From positions 1 through 21,658 of the forward strand of contig DASVSC010000307.1 in assembly GCA_036388295.1 (NCBI GenBank): a stretch of 21,658 bases of DNA, written 5' to 3'. Source of the DNA: RYN-431 sp036388295. Lineage in GTDB: Bacteria; Planctomycetota; Phycisphaerae; Tepidisphaerales; Tepidisphaeraceae. The notes under the pieces were generated by a model. It worked only from the letters and a program-made list of their open reading frames with translations, did no database searches and was not told where the DNA came from. Positions 7,536 to 14,587 of this stretch are shown here, piece after piece. Both the position numbers and the translations under genes were made by a program. How positions within the stretch are numbered: position 1 is the first letter of the stretch; every line of letters starts with the position of its first letter.

Positions 7536-9535
7536 ACGCCAAGATTCGCTGGGGGTTGTTGGGCACGGGCGCGATCGCGCGGTGTTTGGCCGAGAATCTG
7601 CCGCAGAGCCGGACGGGCGTGCTGAGCGCCGTCGGCAGCCGAACCGCTGAATCGGCGCAGAAGTTCGCCGACAAGCACAACATCCCGCGCGTGCACGGCA
7701 GCTACGACGCGCTGCTGGCCGACCCGGAAGTAGACGCCGTGTACATCTCTACGCCGCACCCGATGCACGCGGAATGGACGATCAAGGCGGTGCGCGCCGG
7801 CAAACACGTGCTGTGCGAAAAGCCGTTCACGCTGAACCACGCCGAAGCGTTGGCGGTGATTGATGCCGCCGCTGCCGCGGGCGTGACGGTGATGGAAGCG
7901 TTCATGTGGCGCTGCCATCCGCAAACGACGGAAATCCTGAGGCTGATTCGTGAGAAAGCGATCGGCGACGTGAAGCTGATCAACGCCTCGTTCGGCTTCA
8001 AGAGCGGCTTCAACGCCGACAGCCGCACGTGGAGCAACGGGCTGGCCGGCGGCGGCATCATGGACGTCGGCTGCTACGCCGTGTCGGCCGCGCGCCTGTT
8101 CGCCGGCGCGGCGACCGGCCAAAGTTTTGCCGACCCGCTGCAGGTCGCCGCCGTCGGCCATCTGGCGGAAACCGGCGTCGACAGCATCGCCGTCGCCTGT
8201 CTGAAGTTCCCCGGCGGCATCGTCGCGCAGGCGGCCACGGCGCTGACGATGAACCCTGACAACGATCTGAAGATCTTCGGCACGGACGGATGGATTCACG
8301 TGCCCAACCCGTGGGTCGCCGACCGCAGCAAGCCGATCGACGGAAAAATCCTGGTGCACCACGCGGGTACGACGCGGCAGATCGACGTGCCCGCCGGCAT
8401 TTCGACATACGCCATGGAAGTCGACGCCTTCGCCGCCGCCGTCCAGAACGGCACGGGCCAAGCGGCATCGCCCGCAATGACCTGGGCCGATACGCTCGGC
8501 CAGGCGCGCACGCTCGACCAGTGGCGCACCGCCGTGGGTGTGATTTACAAAAGTGAAACGCCGGAAGGCTTTCCGCCCGTCACGATCGGCGGCGCACCGC
8601 TGAAGGCGTCGACCACGATCCCGCACGCGAAAATCAACGGCTTAGATAAGCCGGTGTCGCGCCTCGTGCTCGGCTGCGACAACCAAGGTTCGTTCCCGGG
8701 CCAGGCCCATATTTGCGACGCGTTTTTCGAAGCCGGCGGCAACGCCTTCGACACCGCGTTCATCTACGGCAGCGGCACGCAGGAACGCCTGCTCGGCCAG
8801 TGGATGAAGCACCGCGGCGTGCGCGACCAGTGCGTGGTCATCACCAAGGGCGCGCACACGCCGCACTGCAATCCGCACGCCCTGAGCGAGCAGTTGCTCA
8901 CCAGCTTGTCCCGTCTGCAGTCCGACGGCACCGACATCTACATGATGCACCGCGACAACCCGGACATCCCGGTCGGCGAGTTCATCGACGTGCTGAACGA
9001 ACACGTGCAGGCCGGCCGAATCAAAATCTTCGGCGGCAGCAACTGGTCCATCGATCGCATCACCGCCGCGAATGATTACGCGAAAAAGAACGGCAAGCAG
9101 GGCTTCAGTGTCGTCAGCAACAACTTCAGCTTGGCCCGCATGATCGAAGCGCCGTGGGGCGGGTGCGTGAGCGCGAGCGACGACGCCAGCCGCGCGTGGC
9201 TCGAACAGACGCAAACGGCGCTGCTGCCCTGGAGCAGCCAGGCGCAAGGCTTTTTCGTTGTGGGCCGGGCCGCACCTGACAAGCTGGACGACAAGAATAT
9301 GGCCCGCTGCTGGTACAGCGACGAGAACTTCGAACGCCTTCGCCGCGCGACCGAACTCGGCCAGAAGCGCGCTGTGCCGGCGGTGCAGATCGCGCTGGCG
9401 TACGTACTGGCGCAGCCATTCCCGGTCTTCGCCCTGATCGGGCCGCGCACGCCGGCGGAACTGCGCAGCAGCTTGCCGGGACTGAAGGTGCGACTGAGCG
9501 AAGAAGAAGTGCGCTGGCTGGATCTACGTAATTAA
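7532..9535 (+). CDS. Fused Gfo/Idh/MocA-family dehydrogenase and aldo-keto reductase
   Basis: 667 residues containing two complete oxidoreductases in one frame. Residues 1 to about 340 are Gfo/Idh/MocA: Rossmann motif GLLGTGAIA (8-16), STPHPMHAEW (73-82), CEKP with Lys 97, and GGGIMDVGCYAV (173-184). The Cys-Tyr in place of Gly-x-His is like the dihydrodiol/xylose dehydrogenase and glucose-fructose oxidoreductase branch. After a linker near 340-370, residues 371-667 are an aldo-keto reductase barrel with the intact tetrad Asp 407, Tyr 412 (FDTAFIYG), Lys 439 (VITKG) and His 473 (MMHRD), then IFGGSNW and an ALIGPRTPAEL cofactor segment. Both halves would use NAD(P), suggesting an internal oxidation/reduction couple on a sugar or polyol. 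ATG 7532 overlaps the MFS stop. No stop or frameshift interrupts the junction. The substrate is unknown. Confidence 0.93.
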   Translation: MNAKIRWGLLGTGAIARCLAENLPQSRTGVLSAVGSRTAESAQKFADKHNIPRVHGSYDALLADPEVDAVYISTPHPMHAEWTIKAVRAGKHVLCEKPFTLNHAEALAVIDAAAAAGVTVMEAFMWRCHPQTTEILRLIREKAIGDVKLINASFGFKSGFNADSRTWSNGLAGGGIMDVGCYAVSAARLFAGAATGQSFADPLQVAAVGHLAETGVDSIAVACLKFPGGIVAQAATALTMNPDNDLKIFGTDGWIHVPNPWVADRSKPIDGKILVHHAGTTRQIDVPAGISTYAMEVDAFAAAVQNGTGQAASPAMTWADTLGQARTLDQWRTAVGVIYKSETPEGFPPVTIGGAPLKASTTIPHAKINGLDKPVSRLVLGCDNQGSFPGQAHICDAFFEAGGNAFDTAFIYGSGTQERLLGQWMKHRGVRDQCVVITKGAHTPHCNPHALSEQLLTSLSRLQSDGTDIYMMHRDNPDIPVGEFIDVLNEHVQAGRIKIFGGSNWSIDRITAANDYAKKNGKQGFSVVSNNFSLARMIEAPWGGCVSASDDASRAWLEQTQTALLPWSSQAQGFFVVGRAAPDKLDDKNMARCWYSDENFERLRRATELGQKRAVPAVQIALAYVLAQPFPVFALIGPRTPAELRSSLPGLKVRLSEEEVRWLDLRN

Positions 9536-9547
9536 ACGGTGCGAGAC

Positions 9548-9599
9548 GGTTTTAGCCGCGGGTGTAAACCCGCGCGGGTTTACACCCGCGGTTAAAACC
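9548..9599. repeat. Near-perfect 52-bp palindrome between convergent genes
   Basis: Two 26-bp arms meet without a loop at 9573/9574 and match except for one G/T pair (9555/9592). The core motif is CCGCGGGTGTAAACCCGCG. It starts 12 nt after the fusion gene stop and ends 25 nt before the GNAT gene stop on the other strand, so it could serve as a bidirectional terminator. The flanking TTTTA and TAAAA tracts give a U-rich tail in one direction and an A-rich lead in the other. Confidence 0.85.
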
Positions 9600-9624
9600 A
9601 GTCGTACGCGATCAACGGATTGGC

Positions 9625-10518
9625 TTATCCCATCGTACCGCGCGTGGGAATCGAGCTCGGTTTCACTAAGTCGATGCGTGCGTCGTCCGGCGGGTAGTTG
9701 TTCAAGCTCTCCCAATTCGGCCGCATGTCCTCCGCCCGGAAGCTTTCGCCGTACATGGCGTACAGCGATTCAACGAGAGCCCGCAATTCCGCGCCCGCGA
9801 TTTGCGTTTCATTTTCCCGCCCGACGCGTCGGACCACCAGTGACAGCGGCAATGGCCGCGGGCCGCCGGCTGTGTCGATCGCGTCGGGGCTGCGGAAGTC
9901 GGGCTGCAGGTAGTTCACGCGCGTCGGGTCGACTTTCAGGAAGCCGACTTTCCCGTAAGCGACCAGCCGGCCGATATTGCCGGGCTCGGTCGGGTCGGCC
10001 GGTTCCATTTCCGCCACCAGCGTGATCGGCCGCGGCGGCTGGGCGGCGCGCGTCAGGCATTCGCGCGCCGTATACATCGGCAGTGCCCGCATCCACCCGG
10101 CCAGGCCGGACCCGCGCCACGCCGGCGTGATCAGCAGGTGCGACAAGTGCACGACGCACGCCCGCTCGGGGCGACGCACGTCCACGATCGCCGTGTGGTC
10201 GCGCACGGCCGCCAGTGTGTCGCCCTGGCGGACGACGATCATCTCGTAGCGCAGCGCGTAGCCATTAGACGTCAGGCGTTCGGGCCGCCATCCCAGGCGG
10301 CGGGTGAGCACGTCGCGTGTCTCCAATTCGCCCTTCGCGTCGAACTCATTGCAGAGCGCGTCGTAGCCGGTGTCGAACTGTTTATCGCCCGGCGTTTCGA
10401 CGAAATGCACGCCCAGGCCGGTCCAGTCGAAGTCGGCGGAGCGTGTGTCGGCGGGGGCGAGGTCGTCGCGCGTGATGCCGAGCGGGCGGAGCGGGTCGTC
10501 GGTCGCTGAACGTGCCAT
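9625..10518 (-). CDS. GNAT-like acetyltransferase, uncharacterised
   Basis: 297 residues from ATG 10518, chosen because AGGAGG lies 4 nt upstream; the frame continues further up, but that would run through the divergent aminotransferase gene. Residues 121-145 (VVHLSHLLITPAWRGSGLAG) carry a GNAT motif A, R-x-x-G-x-A at 135-140, which binds the acetyl-CoA pyrophosphate. Before it, ALRYEMIVVRQGDTLAAVRDHTAIVD has the alternating strand pattern of the GNAT beta sheet, and ITLVAEMEPAD then VAYGKVGFLKVD fits the later strand and helix. The last 40 residues (YGESFRAEDMRPNWESLNNYP) are outside the fold as far as I can see. It is divergent from the aminotransferase, with 33 nt between start codons, so shared regulation is possible. 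No substrate can be named, and the GNAT call rests on motif A. Confidence 0.75.
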   Translation of the reverse strand: MARSATDDPLRPLGITRDDLAPADTRSADFDWTGLGVHFVETPGDKQFDTGYDALCNEFDAKGELETRDVLTRRLGWRPERLTSNGYALRYEMIVVRQGDTLAAVRDHTAIVDVRRPERACVVHLSHLLITPAWRGSGLAGWMRALPMYTARECLTRAAQPPRPITLVAEMEPADPTEPGNIGRLVAYGKVGFLKVDPTRVNYLQPDFRSPDAIDTAGGPRPLPLSLVVRRVGRENETQIAGAELRALVESLYAMYGESFRAEDMRPNWESLNNYPPDDARIDLVKPSSIPTRGTMG

Positions 10519-10522
10519 CGTG

Positions 10523-10528
10523 CCTCCT
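10523..10528 (-). promoter_or_regulatory. Strong Shine-Dalgarno site AGGAGG of the GNAT gene
   Basis: A full AGGAGG on the minus strand, 4 nt from ATG 10518. It is the strongest SD in the window and decides the start over longer in-frame extensions. The spacing is slightly short. Confidence 0.75.
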
Positions 10529-10539
10529 GGGCCGAGCGG

Positions 10540-10545
10540 TACAAT
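10540..10545 (+). promoter_or_regulatory. Candidate -10 box for a leaderless aminotransferase mRNA
   Basis: TACAAT lies exactly 6 nt before ATG 10552. Transcription normally starts 6-8 nt after the -10 hexamer, so the mRNA would begin at or within the start codon. No SD is present. There is no clear -35. Confidence 0.5.
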
Positions 10546-10551
10546 GCCGCG

Positions 10552-11886
10552 ATGCCGACTCCGCTGCAAGACGCCGACCGCCGTCATCTGCTTCACCCTT
10601 TCACCGACCACTTGGCCATGCACCCGGCCGGCACGCACGTGGCCGTCCGCGGCGAAGGCAGCTACGTCACCGACGCCACCGGCCGTCGGCTGCTGGACGG
10701 GCTGGCGGGGCTGTGGTGCGTGAATGTCGGTTACGGCCGCCGCGAAATCGTCGACGCCGTGACGAAGCAGATGCAGGAATTGGCCTACTACCCGAGCTTC
10801 TTCAACACCACGACCGAGCCGACGATTCGACTGGCCGAGAAGCTGGCGTCGCTCGCGCCGGCGCGGCTGAATCACACGATCTTCAGCGGCAGCGGCTCCG
10901 AGGCCAACGACACCGCTATCAAACTCTGCTGGGCCTACTGGAAGCTGCGCGGCAAGCCGGCGAAGCGGAAAATCTTGTCGCGCACCTTCGGCTATCACGG
11001 CGTGACCGTCGCCACGACCAGCCTGACCGGACTGCCGAGCTGCACACTACCGTTCGACTTGCCGTTGGAAGGCTTCATTCACGTGCCCGGGCCTTACGCG
11101 TACGGTGCCAACAAGGGCATGAGCGATGCCGACTACGGCGCGTGGTGCCTGAGCGAAACGCAGAAGACGATCGAGCGTGAAGGGGCCGATACGATCGCGG
11201 CGATCTTCGTCGAACCCGTTCAAGGCGCGGGCGGCGTGATCGTGCCGCCCGAAGGATATCTGGCGAAGCTGCGCGACCTCGCACGGCATCACAACATTTT
11301 GTTCGTCGCCGACGAAGTCATCACCGGCTTCGGCCGGCTCGGGGCGTGGTTCGCGAGCGAACTTTGGGACCTGGACCCGGACCTGATGTCGCTGGCCAAG
11401 GGCCTGACCAGTGGCTATCTGCCGCTGGGCGCGACGATGGTGTCGGACGAAATGGTCGAGGTGCTGAACACCGGCGGCTACCTCGCCCACGGCTACACCT
11501 ACAGCGGCCACCCGACGCCGTGCGCGGCGGCCTTGGCGAACCTGCAGATCATCGAGGACGAGAACCTGATCGTCCGCACCCGCGACGACACCGGCCCGTA
11601 TTTTCAGGCGAAGCTGAAGGAACTGATCGGCCACCCGGCCGTCGGCGAAGTGCGCGGCTGTGGGCTCATCGGCGCGGTGGAATTGCTCCCGCCCGGCGGC
11701 CGGGCGGAATTGGCGAAGACGCCGAACCTCTTGGGCGCGAAGGCCGCGAGAATTGCCCGCGAGCAGGGCGTGATCGTCCGCGGCATCCGCGACCTGATCG
11801 CCATGTCACCGCCGCTGACGACAACCCACGAGGAGATCGACGAACTGTTTACGGCCGTGCGGCGGACGTTGGGGCAGATTAATTAG
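10552..11886 (+). CDS. Class III omega-aminotransferase (PLP-dependent), omega-amino acid/polyamine:pyruvate type
   Basis: 444 residues, normal for the family. It is a fold-type I PLP enzyme that moves a terminal amino group from an amine or omega-amino acid to pyruvate or a similar acceptor. Visible: LLHPFTDH (13-20), LLDGLAGLWCVNVGYGRREI (47-66, strongly like SpuC-type putrescine/beta-alanine:pyruvate transaminases), GSGSEANDTA (113-122, phosphate cup), FGYHG (146-150), EPVQGAGG (221-228), ADEVITGFGR with Asp 254 contacting the pyridine nitrogen, and SLAKGLTSGY with Schiff-base Lys 283. The TAG stop is also the first bases of a palindromic repeat. ATG 10552 is chosen from the conserved N-terminus and the TACAAT box. 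Whether it prefers putrescine, beta-alanine, taurine or GABA cannot be told. Confidence 0.93.
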   Translation: MPTPLQDADRRHLLHPFTDHLAMHPAGTHVAVRGEGSYVTDATGRRLLDGLAGLWCVNVGYGRREIVDAVTKQMQELAYYPSFFNTTTEPTIRLAEKLASLAPARLNHTIFSGSGSEANDTAIKLCWAYWKLRGKPAKRKILSRTFGYHGVTVATTSLTGLPSCTLPFDLPLEGFIHVPGPYAYGANKGMSDADYGAWCLSETQKTIEREGADTIAAIFVEPVQGAGGVIVPPEGYLAKLRDLARHHNILFVADEVITGFGRLGAWFASELWDLDPDLMSLAKGLTSGYLPLGATMVSDEMVEVLNTGGYLAHGYTYSGHPTPCAAALANLQIIEDENLIVRTRDDTGPYFQAKLKELIGHPAVGEVRGCGLIGAVELLPPGGRAELAKTPNLLGAKAARIAREQGVIVRGIRDLIAMSPPLTTTHEEIDELFTAVRRTLGQIN

Positions 11887-12008
11887 CCGCAGATGGACGC
11901 CGATGAACGCGGATCAGAATTAAAATGGCGCAGTCGCACGCGTGACGGCCCATTTTCAAAACCGCTGTTCTCCCTTTTCATCCGCGTTCATCCGCGTCCA
12001 TCTGCGGC
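11886..12008. repeat. Palindromic intergenic repeat, 29-bp arms built of 10-nt units, 65-nt spacer
   Basis: Left arm 11886-11914 and right arm 11980-12008 are reverse complements with one mismatch. Each arm is made of 10-nt units of the form GATGAACGCG, the same architecture as the 4615-4692 element but with a different unit and period. The left arm begins on the last base of the aminotransferase stop codon; the right arm ends 26 nt before the candidate -10 box of the GH88 gene. In-frame readthrough here artificially lengthens the GH88 frame. The spacer has no recognisable content. The motif GCCGCAGATGGACGC is, from general knowledge, a dispersed element in planctomycete-like genomes. Confidence 0.85.
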
Positions 12009-12034
12009 CACTCATATTCCGCCCACGCCCGCGG

Positions 12035-12040
12035 TACACT
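12035..12040 (+). promoter_or_regulatory. Candidate -10 box for a leaderless GH88 mRNA
   Basis: TACACT followed by CCCCGCCC lies 8 nt before ATG 12049, with no SD between. Transcription would start at about the ATG. It supports ATG 12049 as the real start. Confidence 0.5.
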
Positions 12041-12048
12041 CCCCGCCC

Positions 12049-13446
12049 ATGACAGTTCCTCCCACGCTCGCGTCGGCCGATTTGTCCAAGCCGATCGATC
12101 GCGTCTTCGCCCTCGCTGCTGCGAAAGTTCGACAAATCGACAACACGTGGGATCTCGCCCGCGGCACGCCGGTCTTCACCCTCGACGGCCAGTACACCAC
12201 CCGCGGCTGGACCGAATGGACCGAAGGGTTCGTCTACGGCAATGCAATTTTGGCCTTCGAACAGACCGGCGATCAAGCCCTGCTGGAGATCGGCCGGCGC
12301 AAAACGCTGCAGCGCATGGCTGGCCACGTCACGCACATTGGCGTGCACGACCACGGCTTCAACAACCTCAGCACCTACGGCAATCTCCGCCGGCTGATGC
12401 GCGAGGGTGCGTTGCCCGAAAACGAATGGGAAAACCACTTCTACGAATTGGCCCTCAAGGCCAGCGGCGCGGTGCAGGCGGCCCGCTGGCAGGGCACGCA
12501 CCCGGTGCAGTCGCCGCACACGGCCGGCGCTCCGGCACTCGGCTACATTTATAGTTTCAATGGTCCGCACAGTTTGTTCGTCGACACGATGCGCACGGTC
12601 CGCGTCCTCGGCGTCGCCTGGCAGCTCGGGCAGAAGTTGATGCACGAAGGGGACCGCAGCGCCGATCTGCTGAAGCGCAGCGTGCTGCACGGCCTGACGA
12701 CCAGCCAGCACGTCCTCTTTCACGGCGACAGCCGGCACACGTACGACGTCCGTGGGCGCACGTGCCATGAAGCCGTGTTCAATCGCATCGACGGCCAATT
12801 CCGCTGCCGCAGCACGCAGCAGGGGTATTCGCCGTTCAGCACGTGGACGCGTGGCCTGGCCTGGGCCATGTTGGGCTATGCGGAAGAGTTGGAGTTCTTC
12901 AAAACCATCGATGAGGCCGTGTTCGAAAAGAGCACTGGCCTGAAGAAGGCTGACGTCGTCGCGGTGTACGAGCGTTGCGCGCGGGACACGTGCGACCATT
13001 ACCTCAACGAAGCCAGCTGTGCCGACGGCATCACCTACTGGGACGACGGCGCGCCCGGCTTGACGAAACTAGGCGACTGGCAGACGAAGCCGGCCGACCT
13101 GGGGCAGGATTACGAACCGGTCGACAGCAGTGCCAGCGCGATCGCCGCGCAGGGCCTGATCCGCCTGGGCCGGTATCTCGCCAGTGAGGGTTCGACGTAT
13201 TTCAACGCCGGGTTAGCGATCGCGAAGGTATTGACGAGCGAGCCGTACCTGTCGACGAATGACCAGCACCAAGGCCTGCTGCTGCACAGCGTGTATCACT
13301 GGCCGAACGGCTGGGACCACGTGCCGGCCGGCCGAAAGGTGGCGTTCGGCGAAAGCAGCATGTGGGGCGATTACCACCTGCTGGAACTGTGCACGCTAGT
13401 GGCGAAGATCAACACCGGAAGTTATCTCACGTTCTTCGACGGGTGA
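12049..13446 (+). CDS. Unsaturated glucuronyl hydrolase, glycoside hydrolase family 88
   Basis: 465 residues from ATG 12049. The open frame extends upstream to 11893, but that part runs through a palindromic repeat and is not protein-like. GH88 enzymes remove the delta-4,5-unsaturated uronic acid left by polysaccharide lyases, using a hydration mechanism. Visible: WTEWTEGFVYGN (54-65), HDHGF with Asp 101 and DTMRT with Asp 179, the positions of the two key Asp of Bacillus UGL by eye alignment; STWTRGLAWAMLGY (264-277); then EPVDSSASAIAAQGLIRL and WGDYHLLELCTLV. This is the usual order of the alpha6/alpha6 barrel. No signal peptide, so it acts on imported disaccharides. No polysaccharide lyase or uronate pathway gene is adjacent. 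The stop is 15 nt before a palindromic repeat. Family membership is firm; the polysaccharide source is unknown. Confidence 0.93.
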   Translation: MTVPPTLASADLSKPIDRVFALAAAKVRQIDNTWDLARGTPVFTLDGQYTTRGWTEWTEGFVYGNAILAFEQTGDQALLEIGRRKTLQRMAGHVTHIGVHDHGFNNLSTYGNLRRLMREGALPENEWENHFYELALKASGAVQAARWQGTHPVQSPHTAGAPALGYIYSFNGPHSLFVDTMRTVRVLGVAWQLGQKLMHEGDRSADLLKRSVLHGLTTSQHVLFHGDSRHTYDVRGRTCHEAVFNRIDGQFRCRSTQQGYSPFSTWTRGLAWAMLGYAEELEFFKTIDEAVFEKSTGLKKADVVAVYERCARDTCDHYLNEASCADGITYWDDGAPGLTKLGDWQTKPADLGQDYEPVDSSASAIAAQGLIRLGRYLASEGSTYFNAGLAIAKVLTSEPYLSTNDQHQGLLLHSVYHWPNGWDHVPAGRKVAFGESSMWGDYHLLELCTLVAKINTGSYLTFFDG

Positions 13447-13460
13447 TTCTTGCTCTGGTT

Positions 13461-13562
13461 CCCCTCCCCTTGCGGGAAGGGCTAGGGGAGGGGTTTCGAT
13501 TGGCGAGTGCAGCCGACACCCCGCAGAACCCCTCCCCCAACCCCCTCCCGCAAGGGGAGGGG
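13461..13562. repeat. C/G-rich palindromic repeat between convergent genes
   Basis: Left arm 13461-13495 and right arm 13527-13562 are imperfect reverse complements of about 35 bp (roughly four differences and one indel), spaced by 31 nt. The core is CCCCTCCCCTTGCGGG. The element fills the gap between the ends of the GH88 (+) and MBL-fold (-) genes and is positioned to act as a two-way terminator. It is unrelated in sequence to the other palindromes here. Elements of this core are common in many high-GC bacteria. Confidence 0.8.
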
Positions 13563-13575
13563 GAGCAATAGGCCG

Positions 13576-14580
13576 TCATGCGCCTTTGTCGATGTCATCC
13601 CGCTTGTTCGCTTCGCTGATCAGCACGGCCGCCGTCGCGGCGATGACGCCGATCGCCAGGCCCGCGCCGACGGCGTAAACGACCGTCGGCACCGGCTTGG
13701 CCTCGGGAATGCGTTCCGGGCCGTTCTCGTCGTACACCACCGGCTGCTGCGCGTAGCGACCGCCGACGGGCACTTCCCGTGAAAAATCGGCGGCTAGCGC
13801 GTTCAACTGGTCGCGCAAGGTTTCGCCGCGCATCGGCGTGCCGTGGCCGGTGGCGGCGATCTCGGGGCTGAGCGCGGCCAGGCGTTTGACCGAATCCTCC
13901 GCCGCCTGCCAGTCGTGCGTGAAATAGCGCGGCGGCCCGAACACGGCCTGTGTCTGGGCCAGCACGGTGGACAAGTATTCCTGCCGCGTGGTCACGAACG
14001 CGTCGCCGGCGATCAGCACGCCGGCGCGTTCGCGGTAGAACGACACGTGGCCGGGCGAGTGGCCGGGCGTGTGGATCCAGCGCCACTCGCTCAGGTGCGG
14101 CACGCTGCCGTCGGCGGGCAGGGGCTGAAGGCGGTCGCGTACGTCCACCGGGCCGCGCGGGTAGAGCGGGCTGGTCAAAGCCATCGCGCCGCCGACCCAC
14201 GGGTCGGGCGGGGCGTAACTGGCGCGGCCGTTCAGGAACGGGGCTTCCAGCGGGTGCGCATAGACCGGCACGTCCCACTCGTCGGCCAGCGTTTTCAGCA
14301 CGCCGGTGTGGTCGAAGTGGCCGTGCGTCAGAAGGATGGCTTCGGGGGCCATGCCTTCGCCGAACAGCTTGGCGGCCGTCGCGCGGATGGCGTGGGCAGA
14401 AATCGGCAGGCCGCTGTCGACCAGCACCCACCGCCCGACGCCGTCACGGTCGGGCAGGCTGATGAAGTAGACATTGACCATAACCGACCGCAAGCCGACG
14501 ACGCCGTCAGCGACATCAAACGTCGGGTCGATCGAACGCGTGAACGGCACGGCAACGGCAGTGTTGGGGGCGGTGACCAT
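13576..14580 (-). CDS. Metallo-beta-lactamase-fold hydrolase with C-terminal membrane anchor
   Basis: 334 residues. The metal-binding set of the MBL superfamily is complete: THGHFDH (His 86, His 88, Asp 90, His 91), HTPGHSPGH (His 174 and neighbours), AGDAF with Asp 193, and GHG with His 246. This is the broad glyoxalase II/lactonase-type branch, which hydrolyses esters, lactones or thioesters with one or two zinc ions. After the enzyme (to about residue 270) there is a short linker and a single hydrophobic segment at about 298-322 (VYAVGAGLAIGVIAATAAVL), then a charged tail. There is no N-terminal signal, so the protein looks tail-anchored with the enzyme facing the cytoplasm, which is not usual for the family. 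A TAGGGT lies 7 nt before the ATG and may be a -10 box or its AGGG an SD. The substrate is unknown. Confidence 0.9.
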   Translation of the reverse strand: MVTAPNTAVAVPFTRSIDPTFDVADGVVGLRSVMVNVYFISLPDRDGVGRWVLVDSGLPISAHAIRATAAKLFGEGMAPEAILLTHGHFDHTGVLKTLADEWDVPVYAHPLEAPFLNGRASYAPPDPWVGGAMALTSPLYPRGPVDVRDRLQPLPADGSVPHLSEWRWIHTPGHSPGHVSFYRERAGVLIAGDAFVTTRQEYLSTVLAQTQAVFGPPRYFTHDWQAAEDSVKRLAALSPEIAATGHGTPMRGETLRDQLNALAADFSREVPVGGRYAQQPVVYDENGPERIPEAKPVPTVVYAVGAGLAIGVIAATAAVLISEANKRDDIDKGA

Positions 14581-14587
14581 GATGAAG

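Noticed and set aside
10519..10998. Longer form of the GNAT gene reaching 10998 on the minus strand
   Set aside because: The extra part is antisense to the conserved aminotransferase coding region, and AGGAGG marks ATG 10518.
11893..12048. N-terminal extension of the GH88 gene
   Set aside because: It runs through both arms of a palindromic repeat, gives non-protein-like sequence, and a -10-like box lies just before ATG 12049.
4615..13562. CRISPR array
   Set aside because: The repeats are inverted pairs of different sequences, without regularly spaced identical direct repeats and without cas genes.
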